15,909 nucleotides of DNA, taken from the NCBI GenBank assembly GCA_002887195.1, contig PJAB01001259.1, positions 1 to 15,909 of the forward strand, read 5' to 3'. Shown in pieces: positions 6,417-13,280 of this stretch; the first letter of the stretch is position 1, and every line of letters begins with the position of its first letter. Both the position numbers and the translations under genes were made by a program. This DNA comes from Chrysochromulina parva. Taxonomy: Eukaryota; Haptophyta; Prymnesiales; Chrysochromulinaceae. A model generated the notes under the pieces. That model saw only the letters and a list, made by a program, of their open reading frames with translations. It did not search any database and had not been told where the DNA came from.

Positions 6417-9400
6417 CCCATACTTGCTCGACAGAGCAAATCTGCGCAGAGCAAATCGACCAAGTATGATGCACAGCTGGTCGGCACGCCGATCGCCCTG
6501 CGCTGGCTCGCCGAGCCCGGGCAGCCGTGGTTTTATGGAGTGGTGGCTGCATACAAGGACGGCCGCCACCTCGTCAAGTACACCGATGGCGACTCGCGCT
6601 GGCACATCATCAGTGATTACGAGAGGGACGGCACCGTGCGTTGGCCCGCGGGCACTACGCATAGAGGAACTCCTGATCGCATGCTCAGGATGATGGGCGG
6701 CAGGATGATGGGCGGCGCTGGCTCCTCGAGCTCCACGGGCGACGGGCGGCCCGTGCCGGTGCCCGTGGGCACGATGCCCGTGGGCACGAACGCGGCTGTG
6801 GGCGACCGGCTGGAGGCGCGAGACACGCGAGGCAAGTGGGCCGAGGCGCGCGTCCTCGAGGTACGCGAGAACACCGAGTCGGCGCTGCTCAGGGCGATCA
6901 AGGTGCACTATTCTGATGACCTCTGATGACCTCTGATTGCCTCTGATGACCTCTGATTGCCTCTGATGACCTCTGATTGCCGGCCTCATCAGGTGCACTA
7001 TTCCGGGTTCAACTCGCGCTTTGACGAGTGGATCACCGTGAACGAGGGGCGGCTGCGCAATTGGCGTGGAGGCCGCGGACGAAGGAGGGCGGAGGAGTTG
7101 GCTGCGGCATTGCTGGGTATGCCTACGCCCGCGCCTAGGCTCGAGCAGCCACAACCTGGAGTGGCCGCCATAGACCGCAAGGCTCTACTGCGCCTGCTGC
7201 CCCGCGAGCCGCCTTTGTTACGCGGCGCGAGCTCGGCCCTCAGCTCGGACAGCGGCAGCACCAAGGCGGCAGCAGCGAACAAGGTGGAGACGAACGACGA
7301 AGGAAAGCAGCGCTACCGCGGCCCCTTCACGACGCCGGAGGAGGCGGCCTTGTGGTACGCGAGGCATGTTGGGGCGGAGCGAGCGGCGGCAGAGGCGGCG
7401 GAGGCGCGGGGCGAAGGGCCGCAGCCGCTTACAGCGGAAGAGGCCTGGGCGGCTGCGGCGGCCGAGGGGCTCGAGCTGGTGCCGTCGTTGAGCAATGAGA
7501 CGGGCTTCAAGTGTGTGAGCAAGGATAGAGACAAGTACGTGGCGCAGCTCAGAGAGAATGGCAAGACCTGCTACCTCGGCGCCTTCTCGACGCCGGAGGA
7601 GGCGGCCTTGTGGTACGCGAGGCATGTTGGGGCGGAGCGAGCGGCGGCAGAGGCGGCGGAGGCGAGGGGCGAAGGGCCGCAGCCGCTTACGGCGGACGAG
7701 GCCTGGGCGGCTGCGGCGGCCGAGGGGCTCGAGCTGATCACGTCGTCGGGCAATGAGACGGGCTTCAAGGGCGTGCGCAAGGATAGAGACAAGTACCGGG
7801 TGCAGATCCGGGAGGAAGGCAGAGCGATCTGCCTCGGCAGCTTCGCGACGCCGGAGGAGGCAGCCTTACACTTTGCGAGGTACCTAGGAGCGGAGCGAGC
7901 GGCGGCAGAGGCGGCGGAGGTGAAGAGCAAACAGGCACAGATCGAGCAGTCCCTCACGGCGGATGAGGTGAGGGCGATCGCAGCGGCCGAGGGGCTCGAG
8001 CTCATCCTCTCGAAGAATGAGACGGGCTTCAAGGGCGTTAGCAGGCAAACCTCTTTGAGAGGCGGGGAAACCAAGTACAAGGCGGAGGTCTGGATGAATG
8101 GCAAGAATCATTGCCTTGGCATCTTCTCAACGGCAGAAGAGGGGGCTCTATGCTACGCAAGGTACGTCGGAGCCAAGCAAGCGACGGCCAAGGCGGCGAA
8201 TACGAGTATATACATTGGAGCCAAGCAAGCGACGGCCAAGGCGACGGCGACGGCTCGCTCGGTCCCTTCCTCAGATGAGGCGGCAGCTTCAGCGGCAGTG
8301 AAGCGGGAAACGCTTAGCGACGAGGCGGGTGCTGGCTCATCGTCTGCCACCGTGAAGTCCAACGTGGCACGCACCTTGTGCAGTGAGCCTGGGCCCTTCA
8401 AGCGGCAGCGGCCGAGCGGTGCCGAAGCTCTCGAGGAGAGATCCAATCTCGGGGCGAGGTCCGATCTCCCCGAGCGATCGAGATCCAATCTCGGGGCGAG
8501 GTCCGATCTCCCCGAGCGATCGGAGCTCGAGGCAGCGGCGCTTCTCGAGACCGCCCTGGCGCGCGTGGCAGCCTCCACGAAGGCCGCGGAGGTGGCGAGG
8601 GCACAGGCGGCGGCGGCGACCACCGCTGCAGAAGCGGCAGCAGCAGCCTTGGCTGCAAAGGAGCAGGAGACGGAGGCTACTTTGGCCGCAAAGGAAGCGG
8701 AGAGCGCAGCCCTGCGCCTCAAGGCAGCCCTCAAGGAGCAGGAGGCGGCGGCAGCCTTGGCTGCAAAGGAAGCGGAGAGTGAAGCCCTGCGCCAACTCGC
8801 GGCCGAAAAGGCGCAGGAGGCGGCGGCAGCCTTGGCTGCAAAGGAGGAGGAGAGCGCGGCTCTGCGCCACCAGCTGAGTGTCCTCTCCAACGGCATCGCC
8901 GCGAGCCACGGCCGCCACGGTAGCTACGGTGCCGGCAGCAGCGCGGACGGAGCCTCCGAGGTCACCGAAGCCGCCGCGCGTCTCGAGGATTGGAAATGGA
9001 CGGCGAGCGGCGCGCTCATCGGAGCGGTGTACGGCCGAAAGGGCTACAAGGACGGCGAGGTGATGACGACGAGTGTAGTGCCGCCGTGTGGCCGCTACGA
9101 AGGGCATGTGACGACCTCGACGGGCACCACGTACCTTTTAGGTCAGCCGGCCGCCGCTGAAGGCGAGGCGGCCGGTCGACTGGCGAGTGTTGCCACCCGA
9201 ACGGGCGCCAAACGGAAAAAGATGGACTTGCCTAATATGGAGCATTGGGAGGGGCAGATCCTTGCCTCGTGCCGCCAAAAACCAGGGGACGAGCCCTCAC
9301 ACGTGACTGGGCGTGACAGCCCGGATTCGTTGCCTTCGGATGCGCAAGGAGCCTGTGCCCAAGGTATCCTGGCCCGGCTGCAATGTGCCATCTGCCTGCA

Positions 9401-9581
9401 GACGCTCAATAACCCGCACTCGCTGCCATGTACGCACACCTTCTGTTACGACTGCATCAACCAGTGGGCCCGGCAAGCACAGTCCACGCACTGCCCACTG
9501 TGCAAGCAGCCCTTTTTCCGGCGGAGCATCGTTCGCAACCATACGATTGCAGAGATCATCGCGGCTGCGTCCTTTGCGTAG
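6090..9581 (+). CDS. Tudor / Tudor-knot / AP2-repeat / RING protein (two exons)
   Basis: Exons 6090-6902 and 6993-9581 give 1133 aa. In order: a Cys/His-rich start (C4, C14, C20, C26, H32, C36; possible metal site); an acidic tract (about 75-109); a Tudor-like segment (about 130-180: WFYGVVAAYKDGRHLVKY); a Tudor-knot/chromo-barrel-like domain spanning the intron (about 235-292: GDRLEARD, VHYSGFNSRFDEWI); half an AP2-like repeat then three full ones (about 375-665); an Ala-rich coiled coil (about 782-900); an unassigned WKWTASGALIGAVYG block (about 937-992); and a C3HC4 RING (1069-1108, CAIC, CTHTFCYDC, CPLC). The domains suggest a nuclear protein that reads chromatin, may bind DNA and acts as a ubiquitin E3 ligase; that is inference. 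The frame begins with GTG at 6066; the first ATG is 6090. I do not know a named orthologue. Confidence 0.82.
6313..6415 (+). repeat. GAGGAC-type coding microsatellite (acidic tract)
   Basis: Runs of GAGGAC with GTC and TAT interruptions encode an Asp/Glu stretch in the AP2/RING protein. The 3' part (about 6379-6413) is a nearly perfect hexanucleotide repeat and thus prone to length change. Confidence 0.9.
6903..6992 (+). other. 90-nt intron of the AP2/RING gene made of 10-nt repeats
   Basis: The donor is ATCAAG|GTGCAC and the acceptor is CTCATCAG|GTGCAC, phase 0. Without splicing the Tudor-knot domain stops at TGA 6924; with splicing it reads IKVHYSGFNSRFDEWI, as the family expects. The intron is 10 nt of exon-like sequence, seven copies of CTGATKRCCT (6913-6982) and 10 nt of acceptor. 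Each unit contains CTGAT, which fits the CTRAY branch-point consensus. Its flanks are a 13-nt direct repeat (6901-6913 and 6991-7003). Confidence 0.9.
7331..7746 (+). repeat. 258-nt tandem duplication encoding AP2-linker units
   Basis: The stretch 7331-7488 recurs at 7589-7746 with only a few base changes, an 86-residue period. Each copy covers the end of an AP2-like domain (TPEEAALWYARHVGAERAAA) and the linker up to EGLEL. The next unit (from about 7848) is clearly more diverged, so this duplication is the youngest in the array. Confidence 0.9.
8439..8522 (+). repeat. Perfect 42-nt tandem duplication in the coding region
   Basis: 8439-8480 and 8481-8522 are identical and duplicate 14 residues (SNLGARSDLPERSR-type) between the AP2 repeats and the coiled coil. 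The unit contains GAGATCCAATCTC, itself nearly palindromic. Confidence 0.93.
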
Positions 9582-9703
9582 TGTAGTGGAGTACTGCGGA
9601 TGATCGAACCGTTCGGCGAGTCGCATGGTCTAGTCGTTCTCGCGAAGTTCAGAGCACATGGTCCAGATATGGTCACAGGGACAAGTCGACGGAGGGCAAC
9701 CTC

Positions 9704-9759
9704 GAGATTGACGAGGACGGTTACATCGAGATTGACGAGATTGACGAGGACGGTTACAT
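9704..9759. repeat. 23-nt direct repeat pair, GAGATTGACGAGGACGGTTACAT
   Basis: Exact copies are at 9704-9726 and 9737-9759, with a 10-nt half copy between them. Read on the plus strand this gives EIDEDGYI and EIDEDGYM within a frame of about 70 codons that has no start or homology I can recognise. Confidence 0.85.
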
Positions 9760-10326
9760 GGACGCGTCGCAGCCGTGCTCAGTGCTCTTGCGCAGTACCT
9801 GAAGGTGCTCTGGGCGCAGACTCTGGGGTGCACGACGACGAACGGAAATCGTAGCGAGATGTACGCCGATCTGTGCAAGCTACCAGGCCTTTCAAGCTCG
9901 ATGACGAGGTCATCATGTAGGAGCAAGCGTCGGTCGGCTCATGCTGTCATGCACCATGCAGCTCGTGGGGGGGGACCGCCATCGAAACGGTAGCGCGCAC
10001 GTCGCGTGAGATCTGTGCGTTCTTTGAGTTTGACTGAAATTGAAAACTAAGCCAACATGACGTGAATTTTTACCTCGGCTTCACACACGCTACACGACAA
10101 CACTGCACGCTCGACTGCACACCACTGATTCGAGACTTTTTACTTCGCCACGTTGACGCTGTCCTGTTCGCTGTTTGGAAATTCAGTCTTCCCCCGCCGT
10201 GGGGGCTGGGGTGGTTCAAAAGCGTACGTGGACACTCAGGACACCAGATGTTACATGTTTGTGGCCTTGATCTCCCCTCGGACCGGAGTAGCGGACTATT
10301 GGCCTTGCCGAGCGGCTCCGTGGCTC

Positions 10327-10407
10327 CGCGCCATCTTGCAAGATTGCAATCTCGTAGCAAGATTTCAATCTCGCATCAATCGCGCCATCTCGCAAGATTG
10401 CAATCTC
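10327..10407. repeat. Palindromic repeat cluster, core GCAAGATTKCAATCTCR
   Basis: A 27-nt unit (10327-10353) recurs at 10381-10407 with one mismatch, exactly 54 nt downstream. A degenerate core lies between them at 10357-10374. The two better copies contain the perfect 12-nt palindrome AGATTGCAATCT (10341-10352 and 10395-10406). The cluster ends about 15 nt beyond the FAM98 stop, within its probable 3' UTR. Confidence 0.85.
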
Positions 10408-10421
10408 AGCAGGAAGCAGAA

Positions 10422-11684
10422 TCAGCCCCTGCCACCCCCACGACCGCCACCTCTCCTCCGATCGCCGCCACCTCCCCGACCCCCGACACCATCCGTCGCC
10501 ATCTCGATGGTCACAGCCCGCTCGCTTGTCGCTCCACCCTCATCACCGCCGCCGCCGCCGCCGCCTCCTCCGCCGCCTCCTCCGCCTCCTCCTCCGCCTC
10601 CACCACCTCCACGTCCGCCTGCTCCGCCTCCGCTGCCTCCGCCCTTGCCGCCGCCTCGCGCCTTGCCGCCCTTGCCGCCCTTGCCGCCGCTGCCGCCGCC
10701 CCTGCCGCCCCTGTCGTCCCTGCCGCCCCTGCCGCCCCTGTCGTCCGTGCCGTCCATGTGCCCCTCCCCCGCCGCCGCTCCCTCACTTTCCTGCTCCATG
10801 TACCGGTACGTCTGCGGCGCGACGGGCATCTGAGCCGACACCCGGCCGCCGCGATCGGGCACGTTGCCGATGCGCACCTTTTTGACAAAGTCGGCGCACG
10901 AAAGGGACGGCGCGCGCTGCAGCTCGAGCAGCGAGCGGTCGGCACGCAAGGCCGACTCGACGCTAATGACCAACGGCGGCGGGAGCGCGGCACGAGCCTT
11001 CGCCACCGCGGCCGCCATCTCGTCTGTGCGCGCCTTGGCACGCTCGGACCAACCAAAGGTTTGGATGAGCACGTCGAGGCGCTTGAGCAGCATCTCGCGC
11101 CGTGTCGCATAGTCGCGCTGTAGCCCGTCTGCCACCTGCGCCAGCACCGCGCGCTCCTCGGCGCTCAACGCCGCCGCGCTCGCTGCGCTCACCAGCGCCT
11201 CCAACGTGCTAGTCGGTTGTGCAGCAGCGACTTCCGCGGGGCATACATTGGCCGTCGCATTGGACTCGGCGGCTCCGATGCTCTCCGCGGCCGCGCGCAG
11301 CCGTGCGAGCGTCACAAGTGGCTCCTCACCCGACGCTATCCGATCGACACGCAGAGCTGCACAGCACGCAGCCAGCGCACCTCGCAGGCGCGCGGCCCCG
11401 CCATCCAACGGCTCCGGCTGTTGAACGGCTGCCCTGCGGCCAGCGATGATGCGCCGCGCCTGCGCTTCGCCCACGAGCGTGTACACAGTTTCGACGCGCT
11501 CAGCCACCGTCGACTGAGGCAAGGATGCCGCCGACATGTCGAGCGCGTGCGCCCAATCGTTCGCAAGCGTGGCAAATGGCGCGCCACCTTCCATGGCGAT
11601 GTTTGGTAAACTTGAACCCTTGCCGAGCTTCAGCGTCGGCGGTAGCGTCAGTTCGGCAAGGTACTTGGCAGCATTGGGCATCAT
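10422..11684 (-). CDS. FAM98 family protein with Arg/Gly-rich tail
   Basis: A minus-strand single-exon gene of 420 aa. The middle carries the FAM98 core: RREMLLKRLDVLIQTFGW followed by SERAK (about residues 210-235), a helical stretch, then GNVPDRGGRVS (about 287-297). The family's highly conserved GRVPDRGGRP motif is thus nearly intact. The C-terminus from about residue 315 is Gly/Arg-rich with RGG/GGRGG repeats, as in animal FAM98A/B. In animals FAM98B belongs to the tRNA-splicing ligase complex with RTCB, DDX1 and CGI-99; the role in algae is inferred. The N-terminal 180 residues are divergent, as expected for the calponin-like region. It is slightly shorter than human FAM98A. ATG codons at 11684 and 11681 are both possible starts. 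It is divergent from uxuA. Confidence 0.85.
   Translation of the reverse strand: MMPNAAKYLAELTLPPTLKLGKGSSLPNIAMEGGAPFATLANDWAHALDMSAASLPQSTVAERVETVYTLVGEAQARRIIAGRRAAVQQPEPLDGGAARLRGALAACCAALRVDRIASGEEPLVTLARLRAAAESIGAAESNATANVCPAEVAAAQPTSTLEALVSAASAAALSAEERAVLAQVADGLQRDYATRREMLLKRLDVLIQTFGWSERAKARTDEMAAAVAKARAALPPPLVISVESALRADRSLLELQRAPSLSCADFVKKVRIGNVPDRGGRVSAQMPVAPQTYRYMEQESEGAAAGEGHMDGTDDRGGRGGRDDRGGRGGGSGGKGGKGGKARGGGKGGGSGGGAGGRGGGGGGGGGGGGGGGGGGGGGGDEGGATSERAVTIEMATDGVGGRGGGGDRRRGGGRGGGRG
10542..10620. repeat. GC-rich trinucleotide tract (CCGCCG / CCTCCG)
   Basis: A run of CCG/CCT triplets on the plus strand encodes an almost pure Gly stretch in the FAM98 tail on the minus strand. 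It also produces long Pro-rich or Ser/Ala-rich antisense frames that should not be taken as genes. Confidence 0.9.
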
Positions 11685-11808
11685 TACGGCGTGAAAACAA
11701 AACTAAAAAAGGCCCCTCACAACTAAACCTCGCCCACTGTCACACGACCCTTGCTGCGGCACCCTCGGCCAAAGTTCTCCAAAGGGAAAGTTGAGTTTCG
11801 TCACTGTT
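11685..11808. promoter_or_regulatory. Compact 124-nt bidirectional upstream region of FAM98 and uxuA
   Basis: Only 124 nt separate the two divergent start codons, the shortest such gap in the window. A short A-rich run (AAAACAAAACTAAAAAAGG) lies just upstream of FAM98, and AAAGTTCTCCAAAGGGAAAG lies upstream of uxuA. No known motif can be named. Confidence 0.45.
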
Positions 11809-13122
11809 ATGTCATCTCCTTCGATGAGTGGGAGTGACGATAAACATGTCGCCCCCACCGCCGTCCGCCTGGAGCAGACGTGGCGCTGGTACGGCCCGAA
11901 CGACCCGGTCACGCTCAAGCACGTGAAGCAGGCCGGGGCAACGGGCGTTGTCACCGCGCTGCACCACGTGCCGATCGGCCAGGTCTGGACTGTCGAGGCC
12001 ATCAAGCAGCGGATCGCCGAGGTGGAGAAGGAGGGCCTGACCTGGAGCGTCGTGGAGAGCGTGCCCGTGCACGAGTCGATCAAGCAGGGCCTTCCCGACC
12101 GCGACAAGTACATCGCCGCGTACCAGCAGTCCGTCAGGAACCTCGGTGCGTGCGGCTGCAACATCCTGTGCTACAACTTCATGCCGGTCATCGACTGGAC
12201 CCGCACGGACCTCGAGTACGAGTGGTTCGACGGCTCGAAGGCGCTCGCATTCGACGCCAAAGATTTCGCCGCCTTCGAGCTCTTCATCCTCAATCGGCCG
12301 GGCGCTGCGAAGACGTACGACGCCGCCGCGACCAAGCGCGCGAAGGCGCACTTCGACGCGATGAGCGCGGAGAAGCGCCAGAAGCTGCAGCAAAATATCG
12401 TCGCGGGGATGCCGGGCAAGATGACGGAAGCGCACACGCTCGAGTCCTTCCAGGGCGCGCTCGATGCGTACAAGACGCTCGACGCCAACGCGCTTCGCGC
12501 CAACCTCGCCTACTTTCTGCGTGCGGTGGTGCCCGTGGCCGAAGAGGCGGGCGTGTACATGGCCATCCATCCAGACGACCCTCCATGCCCGCTGCTCGGG
12601 CTGCCGCGCGTGGTCTCGACGGATGCCGATGTGTGCGCGCTCCTCGCCGCCGCGCCCTCGACGCACAACGGCCTCACATTCTGCGTGGGAAGCTACGCAT
12701 CGTCTCCGCTGAATGATGTCGAGGCGATGGCGGCGAAGCATGCAGACAAAGTCTTCTTTGTCCACCTGCGAAACGTGAGGCGCTCGGGGGAGGGTGCGCT
12801 GTGCAACTTTGTCGAGTCGGATCACCTCGATGGCGAGGTCGACATGTACCAGATCCTCAAGACGTTCACGAAGGAGGCCGCACGTCGACGAAACCTTCAA
12901 ATGGCCGAGGCGGTGTGCCGGATGCCCTTTCGACCCGACCACGGGCACCAGATGCTTGACGACCTCGAGGAGGGCAAGAAGACGAACCCGGGGTACACGG
13001 CCATCGGCCGGCTGCGTGGGCTCGCCGAACTCCGTGGCCTGCAGGAGGCGATCGTGCGCCATGAAGAGGAGAAGCAGCAGCTCGAGGCTGCCCCCATGCC
13101 CAAAAAGTCTCGGCGCAAGTGA
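11809..13122 (+). CDS. uxuA: Mannonate dehydratase (UxuA, EC 4.2.1.8)
   Basis: UxuA dehydrates D-mannonate to 2-keto-3-deoxygluconate in glucuronate breakdown, using a divalent metal in a TIM barrel. The single-exon 437-aa frame follows the family closely from LEQTWRWYGPNDPV through AGATGVVTALHHVP, GLTWSVVESVPVHE, CYNFMPVIDWTRTDL and the C-terminal PDHGHQMLDDL and NPGYTAIGRLRGLAELRG. The expected metal ligands are present: His254 (AIHPDDPP), Cys292 (FCVGS), His319 (FVHLRN) and Asp377 (RPDHGH). It is longer than the roughly 395-aa bacterial enzymes by a short leader and a Lys/Arg-rich tail (PKKSRRK). The ATG at 11809 is chosen; the frame extends to a TTG at 11791. No organelle targeting peptide is obvious. 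The lack of introns and bacterial similarity suggest ancestral lateral gain, though base composition matches the neighbours. Confidence 0.95.
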   Translation: MSSPSMSGSDDKHVAPTAVRLEQTWRWYGPNDPVTLKHVKQAGATGVVTALHHVPIGQVWTVEAIKQRIAEVEKEGLTWSVVESVPVHESIKQGLPDRDKYIAAYQQSVRNLGACGCNILCYNFMPVIDWTRTDLEYEWFDGSKALAFDAKDFAAFELFILNRPGAAKTYDAAATKRAKAHFDAMSAEKRQKLQQNIVAGMPGKMTEAHTLESFQGALDAYKTLDANALRANLAYFLRAVVPVAEEAGVYMAIHPDDPPCPLLGLPRVVSTDADVCALLAAAPSTHNGLTFCVGSYASSPLNDVEAMAAKHADKVFFVHLRNVRRSGEGALCNFVESDHLDGEVDMYQILKTFTKEAARRRNLQMAEAVCRMPFRPDHGHQMLDDLEEGKKTNPGYTAIGRLRGLAELRGLQEAIVRHEEEKQQLEAAPMPKKSRRK

Positions 13123-13280
13123 GCGCCATGGTGAGCATTCACGCGGCGTGGAGTTAGTTCAGGGGGGTGATGTCTGTTTAGAGTGTAGAGTGCTCAGTTC
13201 GGCTGGGGTGGTACAGCGAAATGTCTTCACACTGTTCACGAAGATGATTCACGAAAAGGCTCTTGGAGGAACCAACTTCA
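13123..13280. other. Short intergenic spacer between uxuA and the peptidase-HEAT gene
   Basis: 158 nt between a stop and the next start codon on the same strand. It has upstream ATGs at 13221 (stops after 8 codons) and 13244 (other frame). No promoter motif is recognisable. Confidence 0.4.

Larger units (their letters stand above)
9582..10421. other. 840-nt tail-to-tail intergenic region
   Basis: This lies between the stop of the AP2/RING gene and the stop of FAM98. No convincing gene was found: the plus-strand frame 9600-9854, the minus-strand frame 9630-9926 and the plus-strand frame starting at 10062 have no recognisable motifs, and the last runs antisense through FAM98. A 23-nt repeat pair (9704-9759) and a cluster of AGATTGCAATCT palindromes (10327-10407) are the only structured elements I see. 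Part of it should be 3' UTR of the two flanking genes. Confidence 0.5.

Noticed and set aside
6913..6982. TGATGA and CTGA boxes in the 90-nt intron as a box C/D snoRNA
   Set aside because: The motifs are products of a 10-nt tandem repeat; there is no room for guide sequences and no terminal stem.
9700..9760. EF-hand-like EIDEDGYIEIDE in the intergenic region
   Set aside because: Loop position 1 is Glu instead of Asp, the frame is only about 70 codons with no suitable start, and the match arises from the 23-nt DNA repeat.
10062..11123. 353-codon plus-strand frame antisense to FAM98
   Set aside because: It is rich in Ala/Ser/Pro from the trinucleotide tract; the opposite strand holds conserved FAM98 motifs.
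11812..13062. 416-codon minus-strand frame inside uxuA
   Set aside because: Antisense shadow of a clearly conserved gene in GC-rich DNA.
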